From: Tatlockia sp.
Lineage (GTDB): Bacteria; Pseudomonadota; Gammaproteobacteria; Legionellales; Legionellaceae
Length of the DNA stretch: 64,000 nucleotides
Reading direction: 5' to 3'
Assembly: GCA_013697725.1 (NCBI GenBank)
Contig: JACCWI010000055.1
Coordinates: 1 to 64,000, forward strand
Shown: positions 28,132 through 36,918 of the stretch, piece by piece
How the letters are laid out: each line of letters begins with the position of its first letter
Position numbering within the stretch: position 1 is the stretch's first letter
Program-made: the position numbers and the translations under genes
The notes under the pieces: generated by a model
What the model was told of the DNA's origin: nothing
Database searches by the model: none
Seen by the model: the letters and a program-made list of their open reading frames with translations, nothing else

Positions 28132-29544
28132 ATGAAAAATAAAAGCCTAATAGTATTAGGTATTGGTATCACTGTAACAACCCTTACCTGTTCGTCAGCC
28201 TATGCTAAGCAAATTTATCCTGCAGAAATTATGGGAAGAGATTTAAATTATCCCGGACTTGGCTGGTTAGGCCACGTTGGCATTGCAAATGCTTACATGA
28301 TGGACTCAAGCGGAATGAACCAAAATGCAAACATTGTTATTGAAATTCTTAATGAGCCGGTTGTGGGTCAACTTAATCCCATCAGTAATTTTAAATCTCG
28401 CTCAAAATATTGGGGATCTAAGTATGGCGTTGCAGATAGAGGTCTTTTAGGCTACAAAGTTTTAGTAGAAGCAAACCATCAAAGGTGGTGGTGTCCTGTT
28501 TATACTGCCAATACTGATTACCATATTGGCTCAGGAATTCCAACAACAGGCCAAGTAACTGAATGTGGAAGATGGCGATGTGATACTTATGTTTGGTGGG
28601 CATTCTATAGTCAAGGATTGGATACTATGCCAGGCCATGTCTGGTTACCACGAAATCTATTTAATTACTTCCCCTATTTTAATGATGAAAGATTAAAGGG
28701 AGAATCTTTTAATCCCTCAAAGGTGGTGAATAAGAAAACCTTAGAAGATGTATCAGTTCAAGAACTTAATTTAATGCCCTACGAGGAATTCCAAATGATA
28801 ATGGACAGTCCACCTGCGCACTATGTAACAGCACCGTCCACTGTTCAAATACAACTAGCTGCAAATCCGGAGCTGAATGATATTAAACGTGGAATTATGA
28901 TAGATAGACTAGTTTCACGGTCAACCGAACCGGATTTGATTAAAAAACTATTAACTATTTATAATGAAACGGACCGAGCGGAAATAAAAAGTAAAGTTGT
29001 AGAGAATTTAATGCTTTATAATCAACAACACCGCAATGAGAAATCCTATATTGTTAACGATAGACCTATAGTAAAAGATTTTTTTGAACAACTGTTAGAT
29101 GAAAAATCACTGACTCCACATATGGCTGATACAGGAGTGAGAGGTTTTATTGATACACATACGGCTGATGAAACTACTAATAAATTAGACAAAATCAATG
29201 AATGGTTAACTCAAGTTAATCATCATTCTTCTGTGATGCTCAAATACACATTGACCTTTAAGTCAAAGGAACTGCAAAAAATCTATATGAAGTCATTGGT
29301 AAATGAATTAAAAAAAGCCAACGACTCTGACTTGGATAGCTATTTATTTGGCCCATTATCTATGGGTTATGAAGGATCAGGAAAAGACTTACTTGAACCC
29401 GAAGCTAAGCAAATAGTTATAGATTATTTAAAGGAGGTTCGTTATAAGTACACTCCTCAAGGGATTAAAGCTAATCCTGATGATACACATCGAAGTACTA
29501 CAGCACCCTATTATTTTGAATTAATTAAAAAGATGGGGATTTAA
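28132..29544 (+). CDS. Secreted protein with papain-like (permuted NlpC/P60-type) N-terminal domain
   Basis: A 470-residue protein with a signal peptide cleaved near SAYA (residue 25). The first 160 mature residues resemble permuted NlpC/P60-type enzymes: a histidine in GLGWLGHVGIA (H48) followed about 100 residues later by a cysteine in GRWRCDTYVWWAFY (C150), with many tryptophans. The remaining 280 residues are charged and helical, without a recognised domain. Cell-wall amidase, peptidase or lipid-modifying activity is inferred; the H-before-C order is the key point. It is a single gene, with a strong hairpin straight after the stop. Confidence 0.75.
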   Translation: MKNKSLIVLGIGITVTTLTCSSAYAKQIYPAEIMGRDLNYPGLGWLGHVGIANAYMMDSSGMNQNANIVIEILNEPVVGQLNPISNFKSRSKYWGSKYGVADRGLLGYKVLVEANHQRWWCPVYTANTDYHIGSGIPTTGQVTECGRWRCDTYVWWAFYSQGLDTMPGHVWLPRNLFNYFPYFNDERLKGESFNPSKVVNKKTLEDVSVQELNLMPYEEFQMIMDSPPAHYVTAPSTVQIQLAANPELNDIKRGIMIDRLVSRSTEPDLIKKLLTIYNETDRAEIKSKVVENLMLYNQQHRNEKSYIVNDRPIVKDFFEQLLDEKSLTPHMADTGVRGFIDTHTADETTNKLDKINEWLTQVNHHSSVMLKYTLTFKSKELQKIYMKSLVNELKKANDSDLDSYLFGPLSMGYEGSGKDLLEPEAKQIVIDYLKEVRYKYTPQGIKANPDDTHRSTTAPYYFELIKKMGI

Positions 29545-29549
29545 CACTA

Positions 29550-29579
29550 GATGGCGCCAGAAACTAGTCTGGCGCCATC
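29550..29579. terminator. Perfect 12-bp GC-rich hairpin
   Basis: GATGGCGCCAGA (29550-29561) and TCTGGCGCCATC (29568-29579) flank a 6-base loop, 6 bases after the stop of the secreted protein gene and touching the end of the coupling-protein relic. There is no T-run, so it may be a terminator with another mode, a transcript 3'-end stabiliser, or the edge of the decayed element. Confidence 0.65.
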
Positions 29580-29580
29580 A

Positions 29581-29835
29581 TTAACCGTCTATCCACTCAA
29601 ACTGTGCCAGCTCTGCTTGCTCCTTGGTTTGAAATTTTTCTGCCACTTTGTTTTTAACTAGTATCTTTTCCGGGCGCATAAAAGGGTGTCGCACAATACA
29701 TTGTTGTGGCACAAAGCAAGGCGATTGTGGGCAATACTTCATGCCTTTTTCTTTATACCCAATGAATTGACGTGCTTTGATTGGTGAGAGGCCTGAGCGA
29801 ATTATCAAGGCAATGTTGGGATTTAAGCGCATCAT
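29581..29835 (-). pseudogene. C-terminal fragment of a VirD4/TraG type IV coupling protein
   Basis: An 84-codon open stretch whose translation (MMRLNPNIALIIRSGLSPIK then ARQFIGYKEKG) matches the tail of conjugative coupling proteins, where a MRLP..ALL..G..PI.A..F.YY pattern is usual. It lacks its own ATPase part and has no clear ribosome-binding site. The matching N-terminal half lies at 30790-31434 on the same strand, with the toxin-antitoxin pair between them. The gene is thus a relic of a conjugative or integrative element. Confidence 0.65.
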
Positions 29836-30126
29836 GTCGAGACAAAAAGCGTATGGAGCAGTCGCTTAATAGGGGTGTACATCGTTAATCCCTTGAATCT
29901 TTTTCTGCAACAGATATAAAAGACCTCGGATTGGCGCATTTCAAATCAATTAAATTGATGTCAAGGGTCAGATACCCGCTTGAAATCAAACATAATAGGA
30001 TAAAGGTAGTTGCCCTAATGCCTCTAGCTCACGGTGAGTAAATAATTTCTACAGCGTAATTGACGCTCGCAGTTTTTTGATATGTAGCGAGCGTAATCAT
30101 TTTTGCGATTTTTATGTATGACCACC
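29836..30126. other. Degenerate intergenic region between coupling-protein tail and mazF
   Basis: This 291-bp stretch has no supported gene. It may contain eroded middle parts of the coupling-protein gene on the minus strand, but I could not align it to the family by eye. The 65-codon minus frame that crosses it into mazF is a shadow. Confidence 0.4.
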
Positions 30127-30459
30127 CTATTGAACGAGAAGTTGCGCAATTGATGACACTTGTTCAATAACATGGGCTGATGTTTTTTCAATAAACTCAG
30201 CATTGTGTTGCAAGAAATCAACGGATTTTAACTGAAATACCAAAATAGCCCCATCGGTTATAATGTCATCGGGCAATACAACCTCTAGTTTAATGCCTCT
30301 AATTGTGCTTGTGATTGGAGCTACGATTGCCATTTTCGTATGCTCATTAAATGCTTTTCTGGAAATAACAAAAGCAGGTCTTCGCTTCATCATTTCTTTG
30401 CCAGAGCTTGGATCAAAGTCAAGCCAAATAAGATCACCCTGTTCGGGTATGTAGGCCAT
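30127..30459 (-). CDS. mazF: MazF/PemK-family toxin (mRNA interferase)
   Basis: Endoribonuclease toxin of 110 residues. The N-terminus YIPEQGDLIWLDFDPSSGKE then RRPAFVISRKAFNE closely follows E. coli MazF, and the second strand set has MAIVAPITSTIRGIKLEVVLP. The arginine of the RRPA motif, part of the active site in this family, is present. The ATG overlaps the antitoxin stop as TGATG, after AAGGAAA, so the two are translationally coupled. The pair sits inside a decayed coupling-protein gene yet is itself intact. Confidence 0.93.
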   Translation of the reverse strand: MAYIPEQGDLIWLDFDPSSGKEMMKRRPAFVISRKAFNEHTKMAIVAPITSTIRGIKLEVVLPDDIITDGAILVFQLKSVDFLQHNAEFIEKTSAHVIEQVSSIAQLLVQ

Positions 30460-30713
30460 CAAATTTCCTTACCCCTCGCTGATTCATCGAGCCATTCCCT
30501 ATCTTCATCGGTGAAGCGTAGCTTTTCTTTGGGCGTGCCAGCTAACAATTCATCTAAAGTGTGTTTTTCAACTACAGGGGTTAAAACAATTTTACAATCC
30601 ACAATCGATAAATCCAGTGTTGAACCCACATGAAGGCCAAGGGTTTTTAAAATGGCTTTAGGGATACTGACAATGTTAGCACCACCAGATTGTCGGATGG
30701 CTAAATGGGTCAT
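30459..30713 (-). CDS. mazE: MazE/PemI-family antitoxin (AbrB-type)
   Basis: DNA-binding antitoxin of 84 residues, the partner of the downstream toxin. The N-terminal swapped-hairpin AbrB domain reads LAIRQSGGANIVSIPKAILK, with LGLHVGSTLDLSIVDCKIVL following; the acidic C-terminal tail (EKLRFTDEDREWLDESARG) would wrap the toxin. I chose the ATG at 30713, with GGAG nine bases upstream, over the TTG at 30728. MazE-type antitoxins usually repress their own promoter, and a palindrome overlaps the predicted -10. Confidence 0.92.
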   Translation of the reverse strand: MTHLAIRQSGGANIVSIPKAILKTLGLHVGSTLDLSIVDCKIVLTPVVEKHTLDELLAGTPKEKLRFTDEDREWLDESARGKEI

Positions 30714-30737
30714 AACGTTTTTCTCCAATTAACTCTT

Positions 30738-30755
30738 GTTATACTATTATATAAC
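30738..30755 (-). promoter_or_regulatory. Probable mazEF promoter/operator
   Basis: GTTATA and TATAAC form an inverted repeat with a 6-base centre that contains a perfect TATAAT -10 read on the minus strand (30746-30751), about 33 bases before the antitoxin ATG. A weak -35 (TTAATA) lies 16 bases further upstream. Self-repression by antitoxin binding here is inferred from the family. Confidence 0.5.
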
Positions 30756-30789
30756 ATAATTTAGTTATATTAAAGTAAAACATAAATGA

Positions 30790-31434
30790 GAACAACTAAA
30801 GTAGTAACGCTTTGAATAATTGGCGTGAGGATTTAGCCCAAATGGGTGCTTCTTTGCTGTTATCGGGAATAAAAATGTGGGAATGCACTGAATGTCAGTC
30901 ATGCGCAATATTTTGTCCTTTAAGATAAACGACAGGGGATTAAAGCGTTGGGTAATGCCTCCTGGATTTGGGAGCGCCCAGCAAAAACAAGTATTGCCTA
31001 AGACGCGCTCGATACCCTGACGTGGTTTGAAAATAACGTGAATTTTACATCATTGCAAACCACCGAATAGGGGTAGTTGAATAAATTGGGAATGGCAATG
31101 GAGCGGGTTTTACCGCTGCCAGAAGGGGCAAACACAAGCACGTGTTCTAACCCGTTCGAATACAAGGGAAGACCTAGTTTTTTACCGATGATGATACTTT
31201 GGTCTTTTTTTTGAAAAATCCGGCTTTATTAATGTCCATGCCATTAGAAAAATGGGCATCTCCCCATGCTTTATTGGCAGGTCGAAACCGCTCAATATTA
31301 CACTTAAGCCTATTAATCCTGTAAGGCTTGCTGCGGCAAGTTGTGAGCCTATAAAAGTAACCAAAGCGGTGACTCTGAATTAATAGCCTCAAAAACGTAA
31401 GAGGATTTAGTAAAAACAGGTCTTGTCGCTCCAT
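30790..31434 (-). pseudogene. N-terminal half of a VirD4/TraG type IV coupling protein, frameshifted
   Basis: Reading the minus strand across several frames gives a continuous match to conjugative coupling proteins: NKAWGDAHFSNGMDINKAG, then GLPLYSNGLEHVLVFAPSGSGKT with the Walker A at 31106-31129, then IPNLFNYPYSVVCNDVK, then RFNPLSFI, then SKEAPIWAKSSRQLFKALLL near 30800. At least three frame changes break it, so it cannot give a functional ATPase. The order runs N-terminus to C-terminus toward lower coordinates and continues at 29581-29835. It marks a decayed conjugative or integrative element. Confidence 0.75.
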
Positions 31435-31540
31435 TTGTAACTGCCGATAGGTATCGCTATGAAGAGGATTAAAATTTTATTTAAACTTCTTCTCAATACC
31501 CCTTTCCCCCATTGAATAGAAGGATAATTGGCTCTAACTA

Positions 31541-31560
31541 AGCTAGGTAGAGCTAGGTAC
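31541..31560. repeat. 10-bp direct tandem AGCTAGGTA(G/C)
   Basis: Two adjacent copies, AGCTAGGTAG and AGCTAGGTAC, lie between the coupling-protein relic and the 890-residue gene. They may be chance or a boundary trace of the decayed element. Confidence 0.4.
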
Positions 31561-31565
31561 CCCTA

Positions 31566-31590
31566 GATTCCACGCTTTATGCGGGGAATC
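31566..31590 (-). terminator. Stem-loop downstream of the 890-residue gene
   Basis: GATTCCACGC and GCGGGGAATC pair over ten positions with one mismatch and a 5-base loop, 20 bases past the stop of the minus-strand gene. No strong U-run follows, so it is a candidate terminator only. Confidence 0.45.
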
Positions 31591-31610
31591 CATTCTGAGC
31601 GCTGATAAGT

Positions 31611-34283
31611 TTAGGACGCCTTGTTTGAGTTAGAAATAACACAGGGTGATTGAGAATGTTTAAATCCATCTAAAAGTTCTGCAGTGCGATTATTAAATCC
31701 TGCTCGTAAGCCCGGGAATCGTTTATCCTCTTCTATTAAACGAATAGCTCGCCCTAGCTGCATATTGGGCATCTCTGAAAGTCTGATTAATTCCTTAAGT
31801 CCCTCTATTTTTTCCGATTTTCGTGCACTAAAAAAACCAAAACAACTGTTATCGATTTCATCCTTTAATTCGTTAATCCGCGCTTTTATGGCCTCAAATT
31901 GACTATCAGATAGACAAGATTTTATTTCTATTTTTAAAGGTTTTTGAAAGAGCATTGCCCCAGATGAAGAGATTTTGCTGGATAGATTCGATTGATCTTT
32001 TAAACTTTGATTCTGTGTTAGTATTTGTATTGGTTTTTGTTTTTGTTTTTGTGTCTGAGTTGGCTTAAGCTCTTCAACTAGTTCAGGCTCTTTCACAGAT
32101 TTTAAAAATAGAGCTAACTCAGTAAAGAAGCCCCCGTTTTTAAAAAAATTCTTTATGTCTTCATAATTCATTGAATCCTGTATTTGGCTAGATGACAAGC
32201 CTTCTAAAATGTTCTGACCAGCCTTTTTAATAGCATCTTGACTAGGTTTAAGAGCAAATTGAAATAAGAGTTTAGTCATTTCGAAAGCAGCAGGATTGGT
32301 TACTATTTCAAGAAATACATAATCAACTGTATTTTGACTATGCGCGCCTCGCTTTAATAACTTCTCCACAAAATAATAGTTATTTGCTTTAACTGCCAAT
32401 CGAAAAACTATATTAATTGCATCTTGAGAAGGTTTATTATCTCCCTTTAAATCGAGAAGATATTCTTTAAATTCTTTTTTGGTAAACACCTCCCAAGCCA
32501 TTGCAGTGAGAGTCGAATCCACATCTTTAGAGCTAGGCTTAACCACGGATTTTTCAAAGAGATATTTCATTATCTCAAAGGGAAGCGGATCAGCAATATG
32601 AGATGTTTTAAATAAGATCATGCCGATTTGCTGTTGGCTCGGTGGCTTGGCTTCATTATCGCAAATTTGCTTTACGAAATCCCAATCCTGATGAAAAGTG
32701 GCGGCTTCCAGAAGCTTGTCAATCGCTTCCTGGTTAACAGCGAGGCTATAAAGATAAGTAACTTTATCCTTAGCTCCACTAAAATTAGCAGCCGCTAGGA
32801 TAAGAGCCCTAGAAATTTGAGCGTTGTTAGGTTTGTTAACCGCTTTCTCACAGAAGAATTTCATCATTTCCAGGGAGTCAGAATCGTCTGCCTGGTTTAG
32901 GGCTTTGATGAAAAGTTCTGTTGCGACCTTAAGGCTACATGAAACAGAATAAAAAATATCCAGTTTTTTGTACAAGAACGCCGTTTGGGCGACAGTATCC
33001 TGCGCTTCTTGTTCAATGAGATAGCCAGATTTTAAAGACAAGAGATAGGTGAGATAGTCCCAAAATTTTGAGTCAGCACTAGAAATTTTATTCTTGGTGA
33101 TAGCAATTATAAGCGCATTTAAATCGTCGTTTGTAGGATTATTAATGGATATCTCAAATAAATCCCTAATCGTTTCAAAGGGCAACTCGCTAGCAACTTC
33201 TCCAGCTTTTTTTAAAAGCTTGGATATTGATTCTCGGTTTGGCGGATTAATTTCATTTTGGATCAAGAATGTGACGAATTCCCAATCGCTGTTTTTCGCA
33301 GCAGCAGCCAAAACCGCGGAAATAGTATAATTGGCAGCTTTGGTTGAGTTACAAAGGTATTTTATGTTTTCTCTATAGAGCGAAAAATTAGTATCTCTCA
33401 TCGTTTTAAGCTCAATATTAGTTAAATTTGAGCTTGGCTTATTAGCGCTTAGCTCAAACAAGCTTTTTAAGATATCTGAAGCTTGTAGGCTTGGGGTAAC
33501 ATAAAGGATGGCGCTAAATTCTTTTGCAATCACGCTACTGCTGGGAGCATTATCTTGCCTTAACAGACATAAATTGCGCACCAAATCTGTTTGTTGAAAC
33601 TTAACTGCCACTTTTAAAGCTATATCGATTACCCTCTGCTCAGGTTTATTTATTCCGGTTAAAGCACAAAGATATGAAATATAGCGCCAGACTTTATTAT
33701 CAGGATTGTTTTCAAGCGATACGCAAAGCTTTTCTAAAGTCCACGAAACTTTGTCTTTAGCAATTATAATCTTGCTTTTCTCAAATAAATGGGTCATCAC
33801 CTCAAAAGGAAGAGTCAAATTATTACAAAGATAATTTGCAAAGCAACTCCCGACTTTATTGACAGAGGGTGCATAACCTTCAGGTAATTCACATAGGCTT
33901 TTAAAAAGCTCCCAATCGCCAAAGCTGCCCGCTAAAACCAAAATATGATCAGTTTCCTCAGGGGTCGGGCCACTTTCTCCAGACAGAGCACAGAGATAAG
34001 AAATCATTTTACGATGACTTTGATAACTAATATTGTCGCTATTAATGCATTTATAATGAATTTTATTTAAGGCTTCATTCACCGTGAAACTGTAAATCTC
34101 GGTTTCTTGACAGAAATATTCAACAACTTCTAAACTTCCAGACAAGGCAGCCAGTTTGAATGCCCTGCTAATGTCTTTATGTTCAGGCGCTTCGTCTTTA
34201 GGTAAAGAGAAAAATTCTTTGACCGAGGCTAAGTCATTATTTTGTGCTGCGCTGTTTAATTCACTAGTTTTAGTAAAAGGCAT
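31611..34283 (-). CDS. Ankyrin-like helical-repeat protein, effector candidate
   Basis: An 890-residue protein without signal peptide or membrane segment. Residues 1-700 consist of degenerate helix-turn-helix repeats of about 35-40 residues, such as AALSGSLEVVEYFCQ, VLAGSFGDWELFKSLCEL, AAAAKNSDWEFVTFLIQN and RLAVKANNYYFVEKLLKRGA, which resemble ankyrin repeats in spacing. A Q/K/T-rich linker (KPTQTQKQKQKPIQILTQ) near residue 755 precedes a C-terminal helical segment (EIDNSCFGFFSARKSEKIEG then LKELIRLSE) like those ending other Legionella proteins. Protein-protein interaction in a host is inferred. It is a single gene with ATG at 34283. Confidence 0.85.
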   Translation of the reverse strand: MPFTKTSELNSAAQNNDLASVKEFFSLPKDEAPEHKDISRAFKLAALSGSLEVVEYFCQETEIYSFTVNEALNKIHYKCINSDNISYQSHRKMISYLCALSGESGPTPEETDHILVLAGSFGDWELFKSLCELPEGYAPSVNKVGSCFANYLCNNLTLPFEVMTHLFEKSKIIIAKDKVSWTLEKLCVSLENNPDNKVWRYISYLCALTGINKPEQRVIDIALKVAVKFQQTDLVRNLCLLRQDNAPSSSVIAKEFSAILYVTPSLQASDILKSLFELSANKPSSNLTNIELKTMRDTNFSLYRENIKYLCNSTKAANYTISAVLAAAAKNSDWEFVTFLIQNEINPPNRESISKLLKKAGEVASELPFETIRDLFEISINNPTNDDLNALIIAITKNKISSADSKFWDYLTYLLSLKSGYLIEQEAQDTVAQTAFLYKKLDIFYSVSCSLKVATELFIKALNQADDSDSLEMMKFFCEKAVNKPNNAQISRALILAAANFSGAKDKVTYLYSLAVNQEAIDKLLEAATFHQDWDFVKQICDNEAKPPSQQQIGMILFKTSHIADPLPFEIMKYLFEKSVVKPSSKDVDSTLTAMAWEVFTKKEFKEYLLDLKGDNKPSQDAINIVFRLAVKANNYYFVEKLLKRGAHSQNTVDYVFLEIVTNPAAFEMTKLLFQFALKPSQDAIKKAGQNILEGLSSSQIQDSMNYEDIKNFFKNGGFFTELALFLKSVKEPELVEELKPTQTQKQKQKPIQILTQNQSLKDQSNLSSKISSSGAMLFQKPLKIEIKSCLSDSQFEAIKARINELKDEIDNSCFGFFSARKSEKIEGLKELIRLSEMPNMQLGRAIRLIEEDKRFPGLRAGFNNRTAELLDGFKHSQSPCVISNSNKAS

Positions 34284-34373
34284 TAGAGCGGTCCATTGAA
34301 TTTCGATGATTAATTATGGTTGAATTATATCACAGAACTCTAATTAAAAACAAAGAGAATTATAATTGCACAA

Positions 34374-34952
34374 TCAGTTAAGCTCCCCCCAACGACGCAC
34401 AAGACCCAAATCCACATCGAATAAATCTAATACGCGACCAACCGTATGATTAACCAAATCATCAATAGTCTGAGGTTTATTATAAAAAGCAGGTACCGGC
34501 GGAGCGATGATTGCCCCCAGTTCCGTTACCGCCACCATATTTTTTAAGTGCCCTAAATGCAGCGGTGACTCTCTAACCATTAAAATTAAGCGGCGACGTT
34601 CCTTTAAGACGACATCTGCGGCGCGTGTTAATAAATTATCGGTATTACCACCAGCGATATTGGCCAGGGTCCGCATGGAACAAGGGGCGATAATCATGCC
34701 GAGATTGTGGAATGAGCCACTGGAAAGTGAAGCAGCTATGTCGTTAATATTGTAAAATTTATCAGCTAATTCATGTAGGGCGGCGGCGGATAGATTGCTT
34801 TCATAAGCACGGGTTTGCTGCGCGGCTTTAGTAACAATTAAATGGGTTTCTATTTCGGATTCTTTAAGGCTTTCAAGCAAACGTATGCCATAAATGATGC
34901 CGGAAGCACCACTGATGCCAATAATAATGCGTTTTTTCTTTTGAGTTGCCAC
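34374..34952 (-). CDS. ubiX: Flavin prenyltransferase UbiX
   Basis: Makes prenylated FMN, the cofactor of the UbiD decarboxylase in ubiquinone synthesis. The FMN-binding IIIGISGASGIIYGIRLLE, the central SSGSFHNLGMIIAPCSMRTL, and RAADVVLKERRRLILMVRESPLHLGHL are family hallmarks. The frame is open to 35012 with alternative ATG codons at 35009 and 34985, but a GTG at 34952 just before ATQKKKRIIIG gives 192 residues, nearest to the usual length, so I use it. UbiD is not in the window. It follows acs on the minus strand. Confidence 0.92.
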   Translation of the reverse strand: MATQKKKRIIIGISGASGIIYGIRLLESLKESEIETHLIVTKAAQQTRAYESNLSAAALHELADKFYNINDIAASLSSGSFHNLGMIIAPCSMRTLANIAGGNTDNLLTRAADVVLKERRRLILMVRESPLHLGHLKNMVAVTELGAIIAPPVPAFYNKPQTIDDLVNHTVGRVLDLFDVDLGLVRRWGELN

Positions 34953-35045
34953 GGTTAAAAGCCTTTGTGAGAGATATCTATTCATTATCGTTGAAAAAAA
35001 CCCTCTCATCAAACCCGCTGTGAACCATTTTATTCGTCTATTAGG

Positions 35046-36911
35046 TTAGCGTTCCTGTTCAGCTAGAAGAGCTTTAACAATTTGAGGATTGGCGAGAGTT
35101 GATAAATCACCCAAATCTCTAATTTGAGTCACGCGTTTATTAGCAATTTCTCTAAGAATTCGGCGCATAATTTTACCAGAGCGAGTTTTAGGCAAATCAC
35201 TAACCCATTGAATGATATCTGGTTTTGCGATTGAGCCAATTTGTTTTTGCACGATCTTTATTAATTCGTCTTTTAATGCCTGACTGGGCTTGCAGTTAAA
35301 TTTTAAGCTAACAAAGGCTTGAATTCCCTGACCCTTTACTTCATGGGGAATGCCTACCACTGCTGCTTCAGCAACCTGCGGATGACTTATGAGAGCTGAT
35401 TCAATTTCAGCAGTACCTAAACGATGCCCGGATACATTTAAAACATCATCAATGCGGCCGGTTATCCATAAATCCCCATCTTCATCACGTCGAGCACCAT
35501 CACCGGTTAAATAATAACCCTTGGAAAAATAAGTTTGACGATAGCGTTGATGGTCACCGTCAATGGTGCTTGCCAGAGATGGCCAAGGATACTTAATCGC
35601 CAGAGAACCAGCTCCTAGGCCTTCAATTTCATGACCTTGCTCATCCAATAAAACCGGAAAAATGCCTGGTAAAGGCTGCGATGCGGCTCCCGGTTTTGCC
35701 TTTTCAAGGTTTGCTTGCGGACAGATTAGGATTGCTCCGGTTTCAGTTTGCCACCAGGTATCGACAATTGGACAGCGATCCAGGCCCACGTTGTGTTTAT
35801 ACCAAAGCCAGACTTCTGGATTAATAGGTTCGCCGACCGAACCTAAGAGGCGTAAAGAATCACGCTTGCTGCTAGCTAACCATTGGTCACCTTGACGCTT
35901 TAATGCACGAATTGCAGTGGGCGCGGTATAAAAAACAGCGACCTGATTTCTATCAATAATTTCCCAATAACGTGCCGGAGTAGGAGAGGTAGGTGTACCG
36001 GCAAACATCAAAGTAGTGGTTCCATTGGCTAAGGGTCCGTAAACCACATAGCTATGTCCGGTAATCCAACCCACATCTGCCGTGCACCAAAAAACCTCAT
36101 TAGCTTTGCATTGGAATACATAGTCATGGCTAAAGGCAGCCTGGACTAAATAACCGCCTGTAGTATGTACTATGCCTTTGGGCGAGCCTGTTGAGCCAGA
36201 GGTAAAAAGAATAAAGAGAGGATCGTTTGCCTCCATTGGTTCGGCTGGACAATGGTCATCCACTTCTTGTTTTAATTCATGCCAGAGGTGATTAGAGATG
36301 GGATCAATTGCTACGGGTTCAGCACTATTTTTAATAAGCAAAATGGGAATTTGCAACCCTAGTGTGGCTTCATCCGCCTGTTGTTTTTGGGCGAAGTAAT
36401 GCCCCCCACGATGATAGCCATCAGCCGTAATGAGTAGTTTACAGTCTGACGCTTGCAAACGTTGTCTCAGAGCTGCCGCAGAAAAACCAGCAAATACCAC
36501 AGTATGTACAGCACCAATGCGGGCGCAAGCCAGCATGGCAATGGCGGCCTCCGGGATTAAGGGAAGATAAATTGCTACCTTCATGCCTTTGCCAATGCCA
36601 AGTAATTTAAGCACATTCGCCATGCGACAAACTTCAGCGTGCAAGTCTGCAAAACTCAGTTTTCGTTGTTGATGGGGTTCGTCACCTTCCCAGAGAATAG
36701 CCGTATGATTTGCTTTCTGGGCTAAATGTTTGTCTAAACAATTAGTGCTAACGTTTAATTTACCGCCTCCAAACCATCGCAGATCACCGCCTTCAAAACT
36801 ACCTTCTAAAATCTGCGACCATGGACTTAGCCAGTCTACGTAGCGTTGAGCTTTTTCCGCCCAGAATTGTTGCAGGTCTTGTAAATTTTTTTCATGGTCT
36901 TGATTAATCAT
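35046..36911 (-). CDS. acs: Acetyl-CoA synthetase (AMP-forming)
   Basis: Activates acetate, or possibly propionate, to its CoA thioester through an acyl-adenylate. The P-loop-like TSGSTGSPKGIVHTTGGYLV, the WWQTETGAILI motif and the C-terminal KTRSGKIMRRILR with the regulatory lysine are present. At 621 residues it is slightly shorter than E. coli Acs. It lies 7 bases after mmsB in the operon mmsA-mmsB-acs, so it may handle the short acyl products of valine breakdown; acetate against propionate preference cannot be told by eye. Confidence 0.93.
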   Translation of the reverse strand: MINQDHEKNLQDLQQFWAEKAQRYVDWLSPWSQILEGSFEGGDLRWFGGGKLNVSTNCLDKHLAQKANHTAILWEGDEPHQQRKLSFADLHAEVCRMANVLKLLGIGKGMKVAIYLPLIPEAAIAMLACARIGAVHTVVFAGFSAAALRQRLQASDCKLLITADGYHRGGHYFAQKQQADEATLGLQIPILLIKNSAEPVAIDPISNHLWHELKQEVDDHCPAEPMEANDPLFILFTSGSTGSPKGIVHTTGGYLVQAAFSHDYVFQCKANEVFWCTADVGWITGHSYVVYGPLANGTTTLMFAGTPTSPTPARYWEIIDRNQVAVFYTAPTAIRALKRQGDQWLASSKRDSLRLLGSVGEPINPEVWLWYKHNVGLDRCPIVDTWWQTETGAILICPQANLEKAKPGAASQPLPGIFPVLLDEQGHEIEGLGAGSLAIKYPWPSLASTIDGDHQRYRQTYFSKGYYLTGDGARRDEDGDLWITGRIDDVLNVSGHRLGTAEIESALISHPQVAEAAVVGIPHEVKGQGIQAFVSLKFNCKPSQALKDELIKIVQKQIGSIAKPDIIQWVSDLPKTRSGKIMRRILREIANKRVTQIRDLGDLSTLANPQIVKALLAEQER

Positions 36912-36918
36912 GGCGGAG

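Noticed and set aside
30024..30221. 65-codon minus-strand frame overlapping the mazF end
   Set aside because: It overlaps the well-supported mazF and has no start signal or family match.
31174..31434. Intact 86-codon minus-strand frame as a separate small gene
   Set aside because: Parts of its translation join with neighbouring frames into a coupling-protein match, so it is a piece of a frameshifted pseudogene.
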